Shown here: in pieces, positions 55,934-64,000 of the stretch | Position numbering within the stretch: the first letter of the stretch is position 1 | Layout of the letters: every line of letters starts with the position of its first letter | Origin: Allobosea sp. LC85 | Lineage (GTDB): Bacteria; Pseudomonadota; Alphaproteobacteria; Rhizobiales; Beijerinckiaceae | Direction: 5' to 3' | Assembly: GCF_000735605.1 (NCBI RefSeq) | Contig: NZ_JPKG01000054.1 | Location: 1-64,000 of the forward strand | Length of the DNA stretch: 64,000 bases | Translations under genes and position numbers: made by a program | The notes under the pieces: model-generated | Database searches by the model: none | The model's input: the letters and a program-made list of their open reading frames with translations, nothing else | Told to the model about the DNA's origin: nothing

Positions 55934-56866
55934 ATGCAGGTCAACGGCATCCACCACGTCACCGCCATTTCCGGCCCCGCGCGCCGCAACCTTGATTTCT
56001 ACGGACGCGTGCTGGGACTGCGCCTGGTCAAGAAGACCGTCAATTTCGACGATCCGAGCAGCTATCATCTCTATTACGGCGACGAGGGCGGCTCGCCCGG
56101 CACGATCCTGACCTTCTTCCCCTGGGAGCACGCGGCTCCGGGCCGGCTCGGCATCGGCGAGACCCAGGAAACCGCCTTCCGCGTGCCGGAGGGGGCGATC
56201 GGCTACTGGACGCATCGTTTCGTCGCGCTCGGCGTCGCCCATGAGGCGCCGCAGAAGCGCTTCGGCGAGACCGTGCTGCCCTTCCGCGACCCGGACGGGA
56301 TGCGGCTTGCCCTGGTCGGCCTGCCCGGCATTGCCGCCGAGCCGGCCTGGACCGGCGGCGAGATCCCGGCCGAGCACGCGATCCGCGGCTTCCACTCGGT
56401 CAGCCTGCTGCTCGAGGATGCGGCGCCGACGGGCGCGATCCTCAGCGACATCTTCGGCTTTGCCGAGATTGCCCGCGAGGGCACGGTGACCCGCTTCCGG
56501 GCGGAGGGCGCGGCGTTCGGTGGGATCGTCGACCTGCGCACCGCCGGCGGCTTCCTGCCGGCGCGCCAGGGCGCCGGTTCGGTGCACCATATCGCCTTCA
56601 GGGCGGCGGGTGATGCCGAGCAGGCCGCGATGGTCCAGCGCCTCCAGGAGAACCATGGCATCCGCGCCACGGAACAGCGCGACCGGAACTATTTCCGCTC
56701 CGTCTATTTCCGCGAGCCCGGCCGGGTCCTGTTCGAGATCGCCACCGACGCGCCGGGCTTCGGCATCGACGAGGCGAGCGACAGTCTCGGCCAGGCGCTG
56801 AAGCTGCCGCCGCAATACGAGGCGCAGCGCAGCCGCATCGAGGCCGTGCTGCCCGAACTCGCCTGA
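55934..56866 (+). CDS. Ring-cleaving dioxygenase, VOC superfamily (MhqO-like)
   Basis: A 310-residue two-module vicinal-oxygen-chelate protein. Module 1: MQVNGIHHVTAISGPARRNL with the first metal His; module 2: AIRGFHSVSLLLEDAAP and VHHIAFRA, with Glu in RVLFEIATDAPGF as third ligand. Likely cleaves or detoxifies hydroquinone/catechol-type rings, as proposed for MhqO/MhqA/LinE relatives. GGAGGA at 55922-55927 marks the ATG. Its stop region continues into a 15-base tandem repeat. Confidence 0.9.
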   Translation: MQVNGIHHVTAISGPARRNLDFYGRVLGLRLVKKTVNFDDPSSYHLYYGDEGGSPGTILTFFPWEHAAPGRLGIGETQETAFRVPEGAIGYWTHRFVALGVAHEAPQKRFGETVLPFRDPDGMRLALVGLPGIAAEPAWTGGEIPAEHAIRGFHSVSLLLEDAAPTGAILSDIFGFAEIAREGTVTRFRAEGAAFGGIVDLRTAGGFLPARQGAGSVHHIAFRAAGDAEQAAMVQRLQENHGIRATEQRDRNYFRSVYFREPGRVLFEIATDAPGFGIDEASDSLGQALKLPPQYEAQRSRIEAVLPELA

Positions 56867-56880
56867 CGACGCCTGACCCG

Positions 56881-56917
56881 ACAAGACCTGACCTGACAAG
56901 ACCTGACCTGACAAGAC
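56881..56917 (+). repeat. 15-base tandem repeat after the dioxygenase gene
   Basis: ACAAGACCTGACCTG at 56881-56895 and 56896-56910, with a partial third copy ACAAGAC. GCCTGACCCG before it resembles the same unit. Confidence 0.88.
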
Positions 56918-56973
56918 GCCCGGCCTCGTCGCGCTGACGGGGCAGGGCGGCCCCCATGATCAAGGAGTGACCC

Positions 56974-57597
56974 ATGCTGGACGCTGTCGCGACCACCGCC
57001 TTCATCCATGCCTTCGAGCCGGGCACGGATGCTGCCCGCAAGCCCCTGCTGTTGCTGCACGGCACCGGCGGCAACGAGCATGACCTGCTGCCGCTCGGCC
57101 GCATGGTCGCGCCCGGCGCCGCCTTGCTCTCGCCGCGCGGGCAGGTGCTGGAAGGCACCATGCCGCGCTTCTTCCGCAGGCTCGCTGAAGGTGTCTTCGA
57201 CGAGGCCGATCTCAGCCGCCGCAGCCATGAGCTGGCGGACTTCGTCGAGGATGCGCGCCGGCGCTACGATCTTGCCGCACCGATCGCCGTCGGCTTCTCG
57301 AACGGGGCGAATATCGCGGCGAGCCTGCTGCTGCTGCGTCCCGAGGTGCTGGCCGGGGCGGCGCTGCTGCGGGCGATGTCGCCCTTCCGGGAGCCGCCAA
57401 AAGCCGATCTCAGCGGCGAGCGCGTGCTGATGCTGTCGGGAGCGCAGGATCCGATCATTCCCGCCGCCGACGCCGCACGGCTTGCCGCGACGCTGTCGGG
57501 AAATGGTGCGACGGTCGAGCACCGCATCCTGCCGACGGGCCATGGCCTGTCGCAGGCCGATATCGGGCTGCTTACCGGCTGGCTCGACCAGGCCTGA
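56974..57597 (+). CDS. Alpha/beta hydrolase of the phospholipase/carboxylesterase family (MhqD-like)
   Basis: A 207-residue cytoplasmic esterase. LLLHGTGGNEHDLLPLG supplies the oxyanion loop, GFSNGAN the nucleophile Ser, GAQDPIIP the Asp, and PTGHGLSQ the His. Its closest functional relatives are MhqD-type esterases linked to quinone or electrophile detoxification. Separated from the dioxygenase gene by 107 bases; probably one operon. Confidence 0.9.
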   Translation: MLDAVATTAFIHAFEPGTDAARKPLLLLHGTGGNEHDLLPLGRMVAPGAALLSPRGQVLEGTMPRFFRRLAEGVFDEADLSRRSHELADFVEDARRRYDLAAPIAVGFSNGANIAASLLLLRPEVLAGAALLRAMSPFREPPKADLSGERVLMLSGAQDPIIPAADAARLAATLSGNGATVEHRILPTGHGLSQADIGLLTGWLDQA

Positions 57598-57650
57598 ACG
57601 CCCCGGCGAATCGGCGTCCGTGTTGCGCGTCCGTCATCTCCGGCGCAAAT

Positions 57651-57701
57651 AAAAACCCCGGATCCCTCGCCACGCCCTGCGGCGTTCGATGGATCCGGGG
57701 T
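57651..57701 (-). terminator. Terminator after the 74-residue gene
   Basis: CCCCGGATCC (57656-57665) and GGATCCGGGG (57691-57700) form a 10-bp stem. Read on the minus strand, the stem is followed by TTTTTATTTG. Confidence 0.8.
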
Positions 57702-57766
57702 CGAATCTCGTCATCCGGCAGCTACCGGTCGTCCGGAATGACGGCCCTGCCGCCGTTCGGATTTGC

Positions 57767-57991
57767 CTAGCTCGCCGTGGCCTTCGGCTTGCTGCGTGCG
57801 GCCGGCTTGGGCTCGGGCGGCGGCTCACCCGCTTCCTTCGCCAGTCTCTGCGCACGCAAGGCCTCGATCTTCTTGCGTGCCGCAGCCTCTTCCGCTGCGA
57901 TTCGCCCGCTCGATTTTTGCTTCTCGCGTGGCGCTTCCTGCACGCTGTGTACGTCATGCCAGACGCGTGGCCGACGGTCGTCACCTGCCAT
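57767..57991 (-). CDS. Small basic/charged protein, unknown
   Basis: A 74-residue protein, rich in Ala, Lys, Arg, Glu and Pro (IAAEEAAARKKIEALRAQRL ... EPKPAARSKPKATAS), with one predicted coiled helix and a disordered tail. GGAGAAGAAG precedes the ATG. It has its own terminator, so expression is likely real. No family recognised. Confidence 0.6.
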   Translation of the reverse strand: MAGDDRRPRVWHDVHSVQEAPREKQKSSGRIAAEEAAARKKIEALRAQRLAKEAGEPPPEPKPAARSKPKATAS

Positions 57992-58083
57992 CTTCTTCTC
58001 CCACCACAGTTTTCCCCTGTCGGAGAGTGTACGCCCGATTGTGGCAGGATACGAGCGCGCGATTGCCGGCGACGGGCGAGGGC

Positions 58084-58515
58084 TCAGCGCTCGACGCGGG
58101 TCGAGAGAATGATCGAGGACATCGTCCGCTCGACGCCGTCGAGCGCGCCGATCCGGTCGATCAGCTCGTCGAGCTCGCCGATCGATGGCGCGATCACGAT
58201 GGCGATCATGTCGAAATGGCCGCTGACCGAGTGCAGGGTCCTGACCTCCGGAATCCGGCGCAGTTCCGCCTCGACCCTGGGCGCGAGCTTGGTCAGCGCG
58301 GTAATCAGGACATGGGCCTTGACCTGCCCGCGCTCATGCTCGTCGGAGAGCCGCGCCGTGTAGCCGGTGATGACGCCGCGCCGTTCCAGCCGCTCGATCC
58401 GGCTTTGCACCGTGGTGCGCGAGAGGCCGAGCTGGCGGCCGAGCTCGGCCACCGGCGCCCGGGCGTTCTCGGTCAGCAGGATGAGGAGCTGTCTGTCGGT
58501 GCGGTCGATCGGCAT
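58084..58515 (-). CDS. Lrp/AsnC-family regulator
   Basis: A 143-residue feast/famine regulator: HTH APVAELGRQLGLSRTTVQSR and a RAM ligand domain. Divergent from a saccharopine dehydrogenase-like gene over 119 bases containing a palindrome, indicating local control by an amino acid-type ligand. Confidence 0.92.
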   Translation of the reverse strand: MPIDRTDRQLLILLTENARAPVAELGRQLGLSRTTVQSRIERLERRGVITGYTARLSDEHERGQVKAHVLITALTKLAPRVEAELRRIPEVRTLHSVSGHFDMIAIVIAPSIGELDELIDRIGALDGVERTMSSIILSTRVER

Positions 58516-58527
58516 AATGCTGAGTAC

Positions 58528-58546
58528 TTACGGCAGATCGCCGTAA
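58528..58546. promoter_or_regulatory. Candidate Lrp-type operator
   Basis: TTACGGC (58528-58534), five bases, then GCCGTAA (58540-58546): a perfect 7-bp dyad 12 bases upstream of the Lrp-type gene start codon, in the divergent region. Confidence 0.65.
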
Positions 58547-58634
58547 AATCCCATATGAATCGTCGTGATGGCCGCTTCTATTCGACGAAATCGTCAGCCA
58601 GCATAGGACATCAACGAACGCACGGAGCGCCGCA

Positions 58635-59762
58635 ATGAAGGAAATCGTCGTTATTGGCGCGGGCAAGATCGGCCAGACCATTGCCGATATGCTCGGCAGC
58701 AGCGGGGATTACCGCGTCACGGTCGCCGACCGCTCCGAGACGCAGCTCGCCGGCATCCGCACCAGCGCCACGGTTTCGACCCGCAAGGTCGACATCGCCG
58801 ACAAGGAGGCGCTGACCGCCCTGCTCGAAGGCCGCTTCGCCGTGCTGAGCGCCGCCCCCTACGATCTGACGACGCGGATCGCCGAAGTCGCGGCCCCGCT
58901 CGGCGTCCATTATCTCGACCTGACCGAGGACGTCGCCAGCACCAGGCGCGTCAAGGAACTCGCCAAGACGGCGAAGGCCACGCTCATCCCGCAATGCGGC
59001 CTGGCGCCGGGCTTCATCTCGATCGTCGCCGCCGATCTGGCACGCGATTTCGACACGCTCGACAGCCTCAGGCTGCGCGTCGGCGCCCTGCCGCAATACC
59101 CCTCCAACGCGCTCAACTACAACCTGACCTGGAGCACGGACGGGGTCATCAACGAGTATTGCGAGCCCTGCGAAGCGGTCGTCAACGGCGAGCTGACGCT
59201 CGTGCCGGCGATGGAAGAGCGCGAGGAATTCTCGCTCGACGGCGTCACCTATGAGGCGTTCAACACCTCTGGCGGCCTCGGCACGCTCTGCGAGACGCTG
59301 GCCGGCAAGGTCCGGACGCTGAACTACCGCACGATTCGCTATCCCGGCCATTGCGCGATCATGAAGGCGCTGCTCCAGGACCTGCGCCTGGCCGATCGCC
59401 GCGACGTGCTGAAGGACATTTTTGAGAACGCCCTGCCGAGCACCCTGCAGGACGTCGTCGTGATCTTCGTCACCGTCAGCGGCATGAAGAATGGCCGCCT
59501 GCTGCAGCAGACCTATGCCAACAAGGTCTACAGCGCGACCGTCGGCGGCGTGACGCGCAGCGCCATCCAGATCACCACCGCTTCGGGCATCTGCGCGGTG
59601 CTCGACATGCTGGCGCAGGGCGCGCTGCCGCAGCGGGGCTTCGTCCGCCAGGAAGAGATCACGCTCGATGCCTTCCTCGCCAACCGCTTCGGCAAGGCCT
59701 ATGCGCGGGCCGAGGACGGCAACCCCGGCAAGGGCGAAATCGAACGGAGCCGCGCGGCCTAA
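58635..59762 (+). CDS. Saccharopine dehydrogenase-like NAD(P) oxidoreductase
   Basis: A 375-residue Rossmann protein (MKEIVVIGAGKIGQTIADML) with the C-terminal saccharopine reductase-like domain. Family members include saccharopine dehydrogenase, lysine 6-dehydrogenase and carboxynorspermidine synthase. Lysine 6-dehydrogenase or a related amino acid dehydrogenase is favoured by size and by the Lrp neighbour; the substrate is not proven. Confidence 0.85.
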   Translation: MKEIVVIGAGKIGQTIADMLGSSGDYRVTVADRSETQLAGIRTSATVSTRKVDIADKEALTALLEGRFAVLSAAPYDLTTRIAEVAAPLGVHYLDLTEDVASTRRVKELAKTAKATLIPQCGLAPGFISIVAADLARDFDTLDSLRLRVGALPQYPSNALNYNLTWSTDGVINEYCEPCEAVVNGELTLVPAMEEREEFSLDGVTYEAFNTSGGLGTLCETLAGKVRTLNYRTIRYPGHCAIMKALLQDLRLADRRDVLKDIFENALPSTLQDVVVIFVTVSGMKNGRLLQQTYANKVYSATVGGVTRSAIQITTASGICAVLDMLAQGALPQRGFVRQEEITLDAFLANRFGKAYARAEDGNPGKGEIERSRAA

Positions 59763-59878
59763 GCTTGCGACAGACGGCAGGCGCTCCACGCAGGGAGCGC
59801 ATGCTGTATACATGACTGGCATTGACCCGAACGACCGTTAAAAAGAGTCGAAAAGGGTCCGGGAGGGACACGAGGATT

Positions 59879-61381
59879 ATGGCACGACGCGTTCTGGTCG
59901 CAGAGTTCATGCATGAGACGAACACATTCAGTGTTCAGCTCACCGGAGAAGAGGTCTTTCGCAACGCCGGCCTCTATCTCGACAACGAGATTCCACCGGC
60001 GTTCAGCGGCACGCGGACATCGCTTGGCGCAGCCTTCGAGGCGGCCGAGAAGTTCGGCTGGAGCCTGACCCACCCGCTCGTCGCCCATGCCAACCCTGCA
60101 GGCCGCGTCACCGATGCGGCCTTCGAGCTGTTCGCGGGCAAGATCGTCGCGGCCTGCGCCGGCGTCGACGGCGTGCTGCTGCATCTCCATGGCGCGATGG
60201 CGACGCAAAGCTCCGATGACGGCGAGGGCGAGCTGCTTGCCCGCATCCGCGCCAAGGTCGGCCCGTCCGTGCCGGTCGTCGCGGTGCTCGATCTGCACGC
60301 GACGCTGACCCAGCTGATGGCCGACAGCGCCAACGCGCTGATCTCCTACCGGACCTATCCGCATGTCGACCAGTACGAGCGGACCTGGCAGGCAGCCGAG
60401 CTGCTGCAGAAGGCGATGGATGGCGAGATCACGCCGACCGCCGCGGTGGCCCGCCGGCCCATCCTCTACGCCCTCGATGGCGGGCGCACCACCTCGCCGC
60501 CGTTCAAGGAGCTGCTGCGCCGCGGCGACGAGCTCGAGGCGACGGGCGAGGCGCTCGTCGTCAGCGTCCAGGCCGGCTTCTCCTCGGCCGACGTGCACGA
60601 TATCGGCCCCTCCGTCGTCGTCACCGCCAATGACCGGATGAAGGCCCAGGCCATCGCCGAAGAGCTGATGGATTATGCCTGGGAGCAGCGGCATTTCTCC
60701 TCGATCCATTTCACGCCGCTGGCCGAGGCCATGGCGAAGGCCAAGGCAGGAGAAGGCAAGAACGGCGAGGGCCAGAACGGCGAGGGTAAGGCCAGCAAAC
60801 CCCTCGTGATCTCGGATTATTCCGACAATCCGGGCTCGGGCGCCTATGGCGATGCCACGAACCTGCTGCGCGCGGTCCTGGCGTCCGGCCTGCAGAATGT
60901 CGGCTTCCACGCGATCTGCGACGGCGAGGCGGCCCTGCAGGCGCAGGCTGCCGGCGTCGGCAACACGGTGACGCTGATGCTCGGCGGCAAGGTCGATCCG
61001 AGCATGGGCGGCGGCCCGCTCGAGGTCACCGGCCGTGTCGTCTCGATCACCGACGGCCATTTCATCGCCTATGGCCCGATGGGCGGCGGAACCTGGCGCA
61101 GCTACGGGCTCAGCGTCCTGCTGCGCATCGGCGGCGTCGAGCTCATCATCATCACCCATAACGGCCAGGCGACCGACCTCGCGCAGTTCACCTCGCTCGG
61201 CGTCGACCCGACGCGGAAATCGACGCTGATCGTCAAGTCGATGCAGCATTTCCGCGCCGCCTTCGAGCCGATCGCCCGCGAGGTGGTCGAGGTCGATACC
61301 GGCGCGATCTCGACGCGCAATTTCAAGGACCGCCCGTACAAGAGCGTGCGACGGCCGATCTTCCCGCTCGACGACATCTAG
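59879..61381 (+). CDS. M81-family metallopeptidase (MlrC/microcystinase-like)
   Basis: A 500-residue protein of the M81 family. RVLVAEFMHETNTFS at the N terminus, LLHLHGAMA and VLDLHATLTQLM (metal-type His/Asp), and YRTYPHVDQYE are the hallmarks. Residues near 291-305 carry a repetitive GEGKN GEGQN GEGKA insert, from a 15-base DNA repeat. ATG 59879 with ACGAGG upstream. Followed by an amidohydrolase and a peptide-type binding protein, so a peptide or amide catabolic role is likely. Confidence 0.9.
   Translation: MARRVLVAEFMHETNTFSVQLTGEEVFRNAGLYLDNEIPPAFSGTRTSLGAAFEAAEKFGWSLTHPLVAHANPAGRVTDAAFELFAGKIVAACAGVDGVLLHLHGAMATQSSDDGEGELLARIRAKVGPSVPVVAVLDLHATLTQLMADSANALISYRTYPHVDQYERTWQAAELLQKAMDGEITPTAAVARRPILYALDGGRTTSPPFKELLRRGDELEATGEALVVSVQAGFSSADVHDIGPSVVVTANDRMKAQAIAEELMDYAWEQRHFSSIHFTPLAEAMAKAKAGEGKNGEGQNGEGKASKPLVISDYSDNPGSGAYGDATNLLRAVLASGLQNVGFHAICDGEAALQAQAAGVGNTVTLMLGGKVDPSMGGGPLEVTGRVVSITDGHFIAYGPMGGGTWRSYGLSVLLRIGGVELIIITHNGQATDLAQFTSLGVDPTRKSTLIVKSMQHFRAAFEPIAREVVEVDTGAISTRNFKDRPYKSVRRPIFPLDDI
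60749..60793 (+). repeat. In-frame 15-base triplicate in the M81 gene
   Basis: GGAGAAGGCAAGAAC, GGCGAGGGCCAGAAC, GGCGAGGGTAAGGCC lie head to tail and encode GEGKN, GEGQN, GEGKA. Confidence 0.8.
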
Positions 61382-61450
61382 TGCCCGGCCGGGGGCGCTG
61401 GCCTCCGGCGCGACGCTCGGACTAAAGCCCTGACAGCATTCGGAGTTTCC

Positions 61451-63115
61451 ATGACGCTCTCCGCTCAAACCCCGGCTCACCGCGCCCGGCCGCAGGCCGA
61501 TCTCGTCCTCCGGAACGGCCCGATCTGGTGCGGCCGCGAGGACGGGGTCGTCGAAGCCCTGGCGATCTGGCAGGGCCGCGTGCTCGCCACGGGCAGCGAT
61601 GCCGAGATCGCTCACCTGATCGGCCCGAGCACCAAGGTGATCGATCTCGAGGGCCGGCTCGCCACGCCCGGCCTGAACGATTCCCACCTGCATCTCGTCT
61701 CGCTCGGCATGACCATGGACTGGGTCGATGCCCGCCCGTCGGTCGCGCCGGACCTCGCCTCCCTGCTCGATGCCATCGCCAAGCGCGCGGCCGGCACCAA
61801 GCCCGGCGACTGGATCCTGTCACGCGGCTACGACCAGACCAAGCTCGATACCGGCCGGCATCCCTATCGCGAGGAGCTCGACCGCGCCGCGCCGAACAAC
61901 CCGGTGATGCTGATCCGGACCTGCGGCCATGTCTCGATCTGCAACTCGATGGCGCTGGAGCTCGCCGGCATCAATGAGGCCTCGCCGACCCCGCCCGGCG
62001 GCCTGATCGAGCAGCAGAACGGCCGGCTCACCGGCATGCTGGCCGAGAACGCCCGCGCCCCGGTCTGGGCCGCGATTCCGCGCGCCAGCGAGGAAGATCT
62101 GGTCGCCGGCATCGAGCGCGGCGGCAACTATCTGCTCTCGCTCGGCATCACCAGCTGCATGGATGCGGCGGTCGGCCAGCGCGGCGCCTTCGGCGAGATC
62201 TCGGCCTATCACCGCGCCAAGCGCGACGGCCGCCTGCCGGTGCGGACCTGGCTGACCCTGCTCGGCGACGAGGGCCGCTCGGTCGTGCCGCAATGCCATG
62301 ACGCCGGCCTGATCTCCGGCACCGGCGACGACATGCTGATGGTCGGCGCCGTCAAACTCTTCCTCGACGGCTCGGCCGGCGGCCGCACCGCCTGGATGAA
62401 CGCGCCCTATCTCGGCGAGGACAAGACCACCGGCGTGCAGATGCTCTCGAACGAGGATGTCGAGCGCCAGGTCATGGACGCCCATGTCAAGGGCTACCAG
62501 CTCGCCTGCCACGCCATCGGCGATGCGGCGATCGAGCAGCTGATCACGGCTTACGAGAAGGCGCTTGCCGCCCATCCCGACCCGGACCGACGCCACCGCA
62601 TCGAGCATTGCGGCTTCTCGACGCCCGAGCAGCATGAGCGCATGGTCGCGGCCGGCATCTATCCCTGCCCGCAGCAGGTCTTCATCTACGATTTCGGCGA
62701 CGCCTATGTGAAGGTGCTCGGGCCGGAGCGGGCGCTGTCGAGCTACCCCTTGCGGACCTGGTTCGATCTCGGCCTGAAGCCGGCGACCGGCAGCGACGCG
62801 CCGGTCTGCGACCCCAATCCGTTCCCGAACTTCTATACGATGCTGACCCGCAAGACCTGGCGCGGCACGGTGATGGACGAGGCCCAATGCGTCTCGATCG
62901 AGGAGGCGCTGCAGGCCTATACCGAATTCGGCGCCTTCTCGCAGAAGCAGGAAGCGGTGAAGGGCCGGCTCGTGCCGGGCTATCTCGCCGACGTCGCCGT
63001 GTTCTCACGCAACCTTTTGACCGCAGCGCCCGAAGAGATCCTGAAGGACACGCGCTGCGATCTCACCATCCTGGACGGCAAGGTCGTGTTCGACCGCGCC
63101 GCCAAGAATGCCTGA
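61451..63115 (+). CDS. Amidohydrolase (YtcJ-like)
   Basis: A 554-residue metal-dependent hydrolase. Metal His pair in LNDSHLHLVSLGM (DSHLH), and late HCGFSTPEQHERM and GSDAPVCDPNPF with the Asp/His ligands, fit the YtcJ/amidohydrolase_3 group. Carbamates, amides or N-acyl groups are possible substrates. It follows the M81 gene after 69 bases and precedes the binding protein gene. Confidence 0.9.
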   Translation: MTLSAQTPAHRARPQADLVLRNGPIWCGREDGVVEALAIWQGRVLATGSDAEIAHLIGPSTKVIDLEGRLATPGLNDSHLHLVSLGMTMDWVDARPSVAPDLASLLDAIAKRAAGTKPGDWILSRGYDQTKLDTGRHPYREELDRAAPNNPVMLIRTCGHVSICNSMALELAGINEASPTPPGGLIEQQNGRLTGMLAENARAPVWAAIPRASEEDLVAGIERGGNYLLSLGITSCMDAAVGQRGAFGEISAYHRAKRDGRLPVRTWLTLLGDEGRSVVPQCHDAGLISGTGDDMLMVGAVKLFLDGSAGGRTAWMNAPYLGEDKTTGVQMLSNEDVERQVMDAHVKGYQLACHAIGDAAIEQLITAYEKALAAHPDPDRRHRIEHCGFSTPEQHERMVAAGIYPCPQQVFIYDFGDAYVKVLGPERALSSYPLRTWFDLGLKPATGSDAPVCDPNPFPNFYTMLTRKTWRGTVMDEAQCVSIEEALQAYTEFGAFSQKQEAVKGRLVPGYLADVAVFSRNLLTAAPEEILKDTRCDLTILDGKVVFDRAAKNA

Positions 63116-63214
63116 CAGGATCAAGCCTGATGGGATAATTGCTCGGGGACAGCCGGCTACGCGAGGGAGACAGACCGGAAAAACCAAGTAAGGTTCCATG
63201 CGGGACTGACCAAC

Positions 63215-63235
63215 GCCGCCCCTGACAGGGGCGGC
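63215..63235 (+). promoter_or_regulatory. Hairpin in the leader of the substrate-binding protein gene
   Basis: GCCGCCCCT-GAC-AGGGGCGGC, a perfect 9-bp stem with a 3-base loop, 37 bases before the GTG. No T-run follows, so it may protect or pause the transcript rather than terminate it. Confidence 0.6.
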
Positions 63236-63272
63236 ACCAAGAAAATCAACGGGAAATTTGGGAGGATTTGAC

Positions 63273-64000
63273 GTGTTGAAACGACTGGCTTTGACCACCG
63301 CGCTGACGCTGACGATGGCGTTTTCGGCCCAGGCACAGGAACCGCGCCGCGGCGGCACGATCCGCTTCACGGCGCCCTATGCCGCATCCTTCGTCAGCAA
63401 TGACAGCCATGTCTCGAACCAGATCCAGGACGAGATCTACGGCTACGCGCTGCATCGCGCGCTCTACAAATGGGATTCGACCAACAACAAGCCGGTGCTG
63501 GAACTCGCCAAGAGCGTGACCACCTCCGCCGATGGCACGGTCCACACCTTCAAGCTGCGCGACGACGCGCTCTTCCATAACGGCCGCAAGATGACGGCCG
63601 ACGACATCATCTGGACCTACACCCGGCTGATGGATCCCACGAAGAACTATCCCGGCGCGGCCTATGTCCGGCGCGTCAAGGGCGCCCAGGAGTTCCAGAA
63701 GGGCGAGGCCAAGGAAATCTCGGGCCTGAAGAAGATCGATGATTTCACCCTCGAGATCACGCTGATCGAGAAGGCCGATCCGGGCTTCCTGTTCCGGACC
63801 GCGACGACCTCGATCTACCCGGCCAAGGAAGCGCAGGAGCCCGACTTCTTCAACAAGCCGATCGGCCTCGGCCCGTTCAAGTTCGTCGAGCATGTTCCGG
63901 GCTCGCGCATGGTGCTCGAGCGCTGGGACAAGTTCTACCAGGCCGGCAAGCCCTATGCCGACAAGGTCGTGATCTCGCCGATGGGCGAGGCGGCTGCCCG
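63273..64000 (+). CDS. ABC transporter substrate-binding protein, peptide type (partial)
   Basis: Family 5 periplasmic binding protein running off the right edge; about 242 residues are visible. GTG 63273 with GGGAGG at 63260-63265. Signal peptide (RLALTTALTLTMAFSAQAQ), then PRRGGTIRFTAPYAA, ALYKWDSTNNKPVLELAKSV, FKLRDDALFHNGRKMTADDI and IGLGPFKFVEHVPG, typical DppA/OppA marks. The transporter's membrane and ATPase genes are expected just beyond the window. Confidence 0.92.
   Translation, partial: MLKRLALTTALTLTMAFSAQAQEPRRGGTIRFTAPYAASFVSNDSHVSNQIQDEIYGYALHRALYKWDSTNNKPVLELAKSVTTSADGTVHTFKLRDDALFHNGRKMTADDIIWTYTRLMDPTKNYPGAAYVRRVKGAQEFQKGEAKEISGLKKIDDFTLEITLIEKADPGFLFRTATTSIYPAKEAQEPDFFNKPIGLGPFKFVEHVPGSRMVLERWDKFYQAGKPYADKVVISPMGEAAA

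Overview
The window is 64 kb of high-GC, densely coded chromosome from an alphaproteobacterium, most likely a member of the Hyphomicrobiales (Rhizobiales). A Bosea- or Methylobacterium-like genome fits best, but the genus is an inference. The support is gene content and order: rpoZ-rsh, pdxJ-acpS-lepB-rnc-era-recO-parC, a MarR-type ldtR next to a YkuD L,D-transpeptidase, glyA-nrdR-ribD-ribE-ribH-nusB-thiL, and bamE / CBP3-like chaperone / DUF177-plsX-fabH-ihfA-merR. I found no rRNA, tRNA, CRISPR array, transposase, integrase or phage gene, so this looks like core chromosome with small accessory inserts.

Layout. 1-5 kb (minus strand): rpoZ and the bifunctional (p)ppGpp enzyme, then a HerA-like ATPase. 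5-15 kb: vitamin B6, ACP activation, signal peptidase, RNase III, Era, RecO and topoisomerase IV A, interrupted by aqpZ and by a divergent LysR/tautomerase pair. 15-19 kb: an outer-membrane-type protein, a DUF2336 protein and three TadE/TadG-type genes in visibly AT-richer DNA. 19-29 kb: a split altronate-dehydratase-like enzyme with an RraA-like aldolase, the N-end-rule transferase bpt, ilvA, an unusual lipoprotein-LivH permease fusion, hemB, a CoA hydrolase, and a small secreted protein resembling the Ivy lysozyme inhibitors. 29-36 kb: ldtR-ldtP, a GntR-controlled carboxylate module (dehydrogenase plus TctC receptor) and nhaA. 36-42 kb: one-carbon and riboflavin genes with nusB and thiL. 42-52 kb: an MFS carrier, allE, the proton pyrophosphatase hppA, a DMT exporter, envelope and respiratory chaperones, and fatty acid initiation. 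52-64 kb is accessory: a PEGA-like lipoprotein, an SMR exporter, a short unlisted membrane protein, LysR, an mhq-like set (DoxX, ring-cleaving dioxygenase, esterase), and a catabolic cluster (Lrp, saccharopine-dehydrogenase-like, M81 peptidase, amidohydrolase, peptide-type binding protein) that runs off the right edge.

The strongest unexplained signal is in the DNA between genes. A ~103-bp two-hairpin repeat occurs five times plus one fragment, and a second repeat (~64 bp) occurs twice. The ends of these repeats supply the actual stop codons of five unrelated genes. Short tandem duplications, often with a 15-base unit, also sit at gene boundaries and often carry the stop or start codon. Three divergent regulator/target pairs have clean palindromic candidate operators. 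I do not see a clearly new defence or biosynthetic system.
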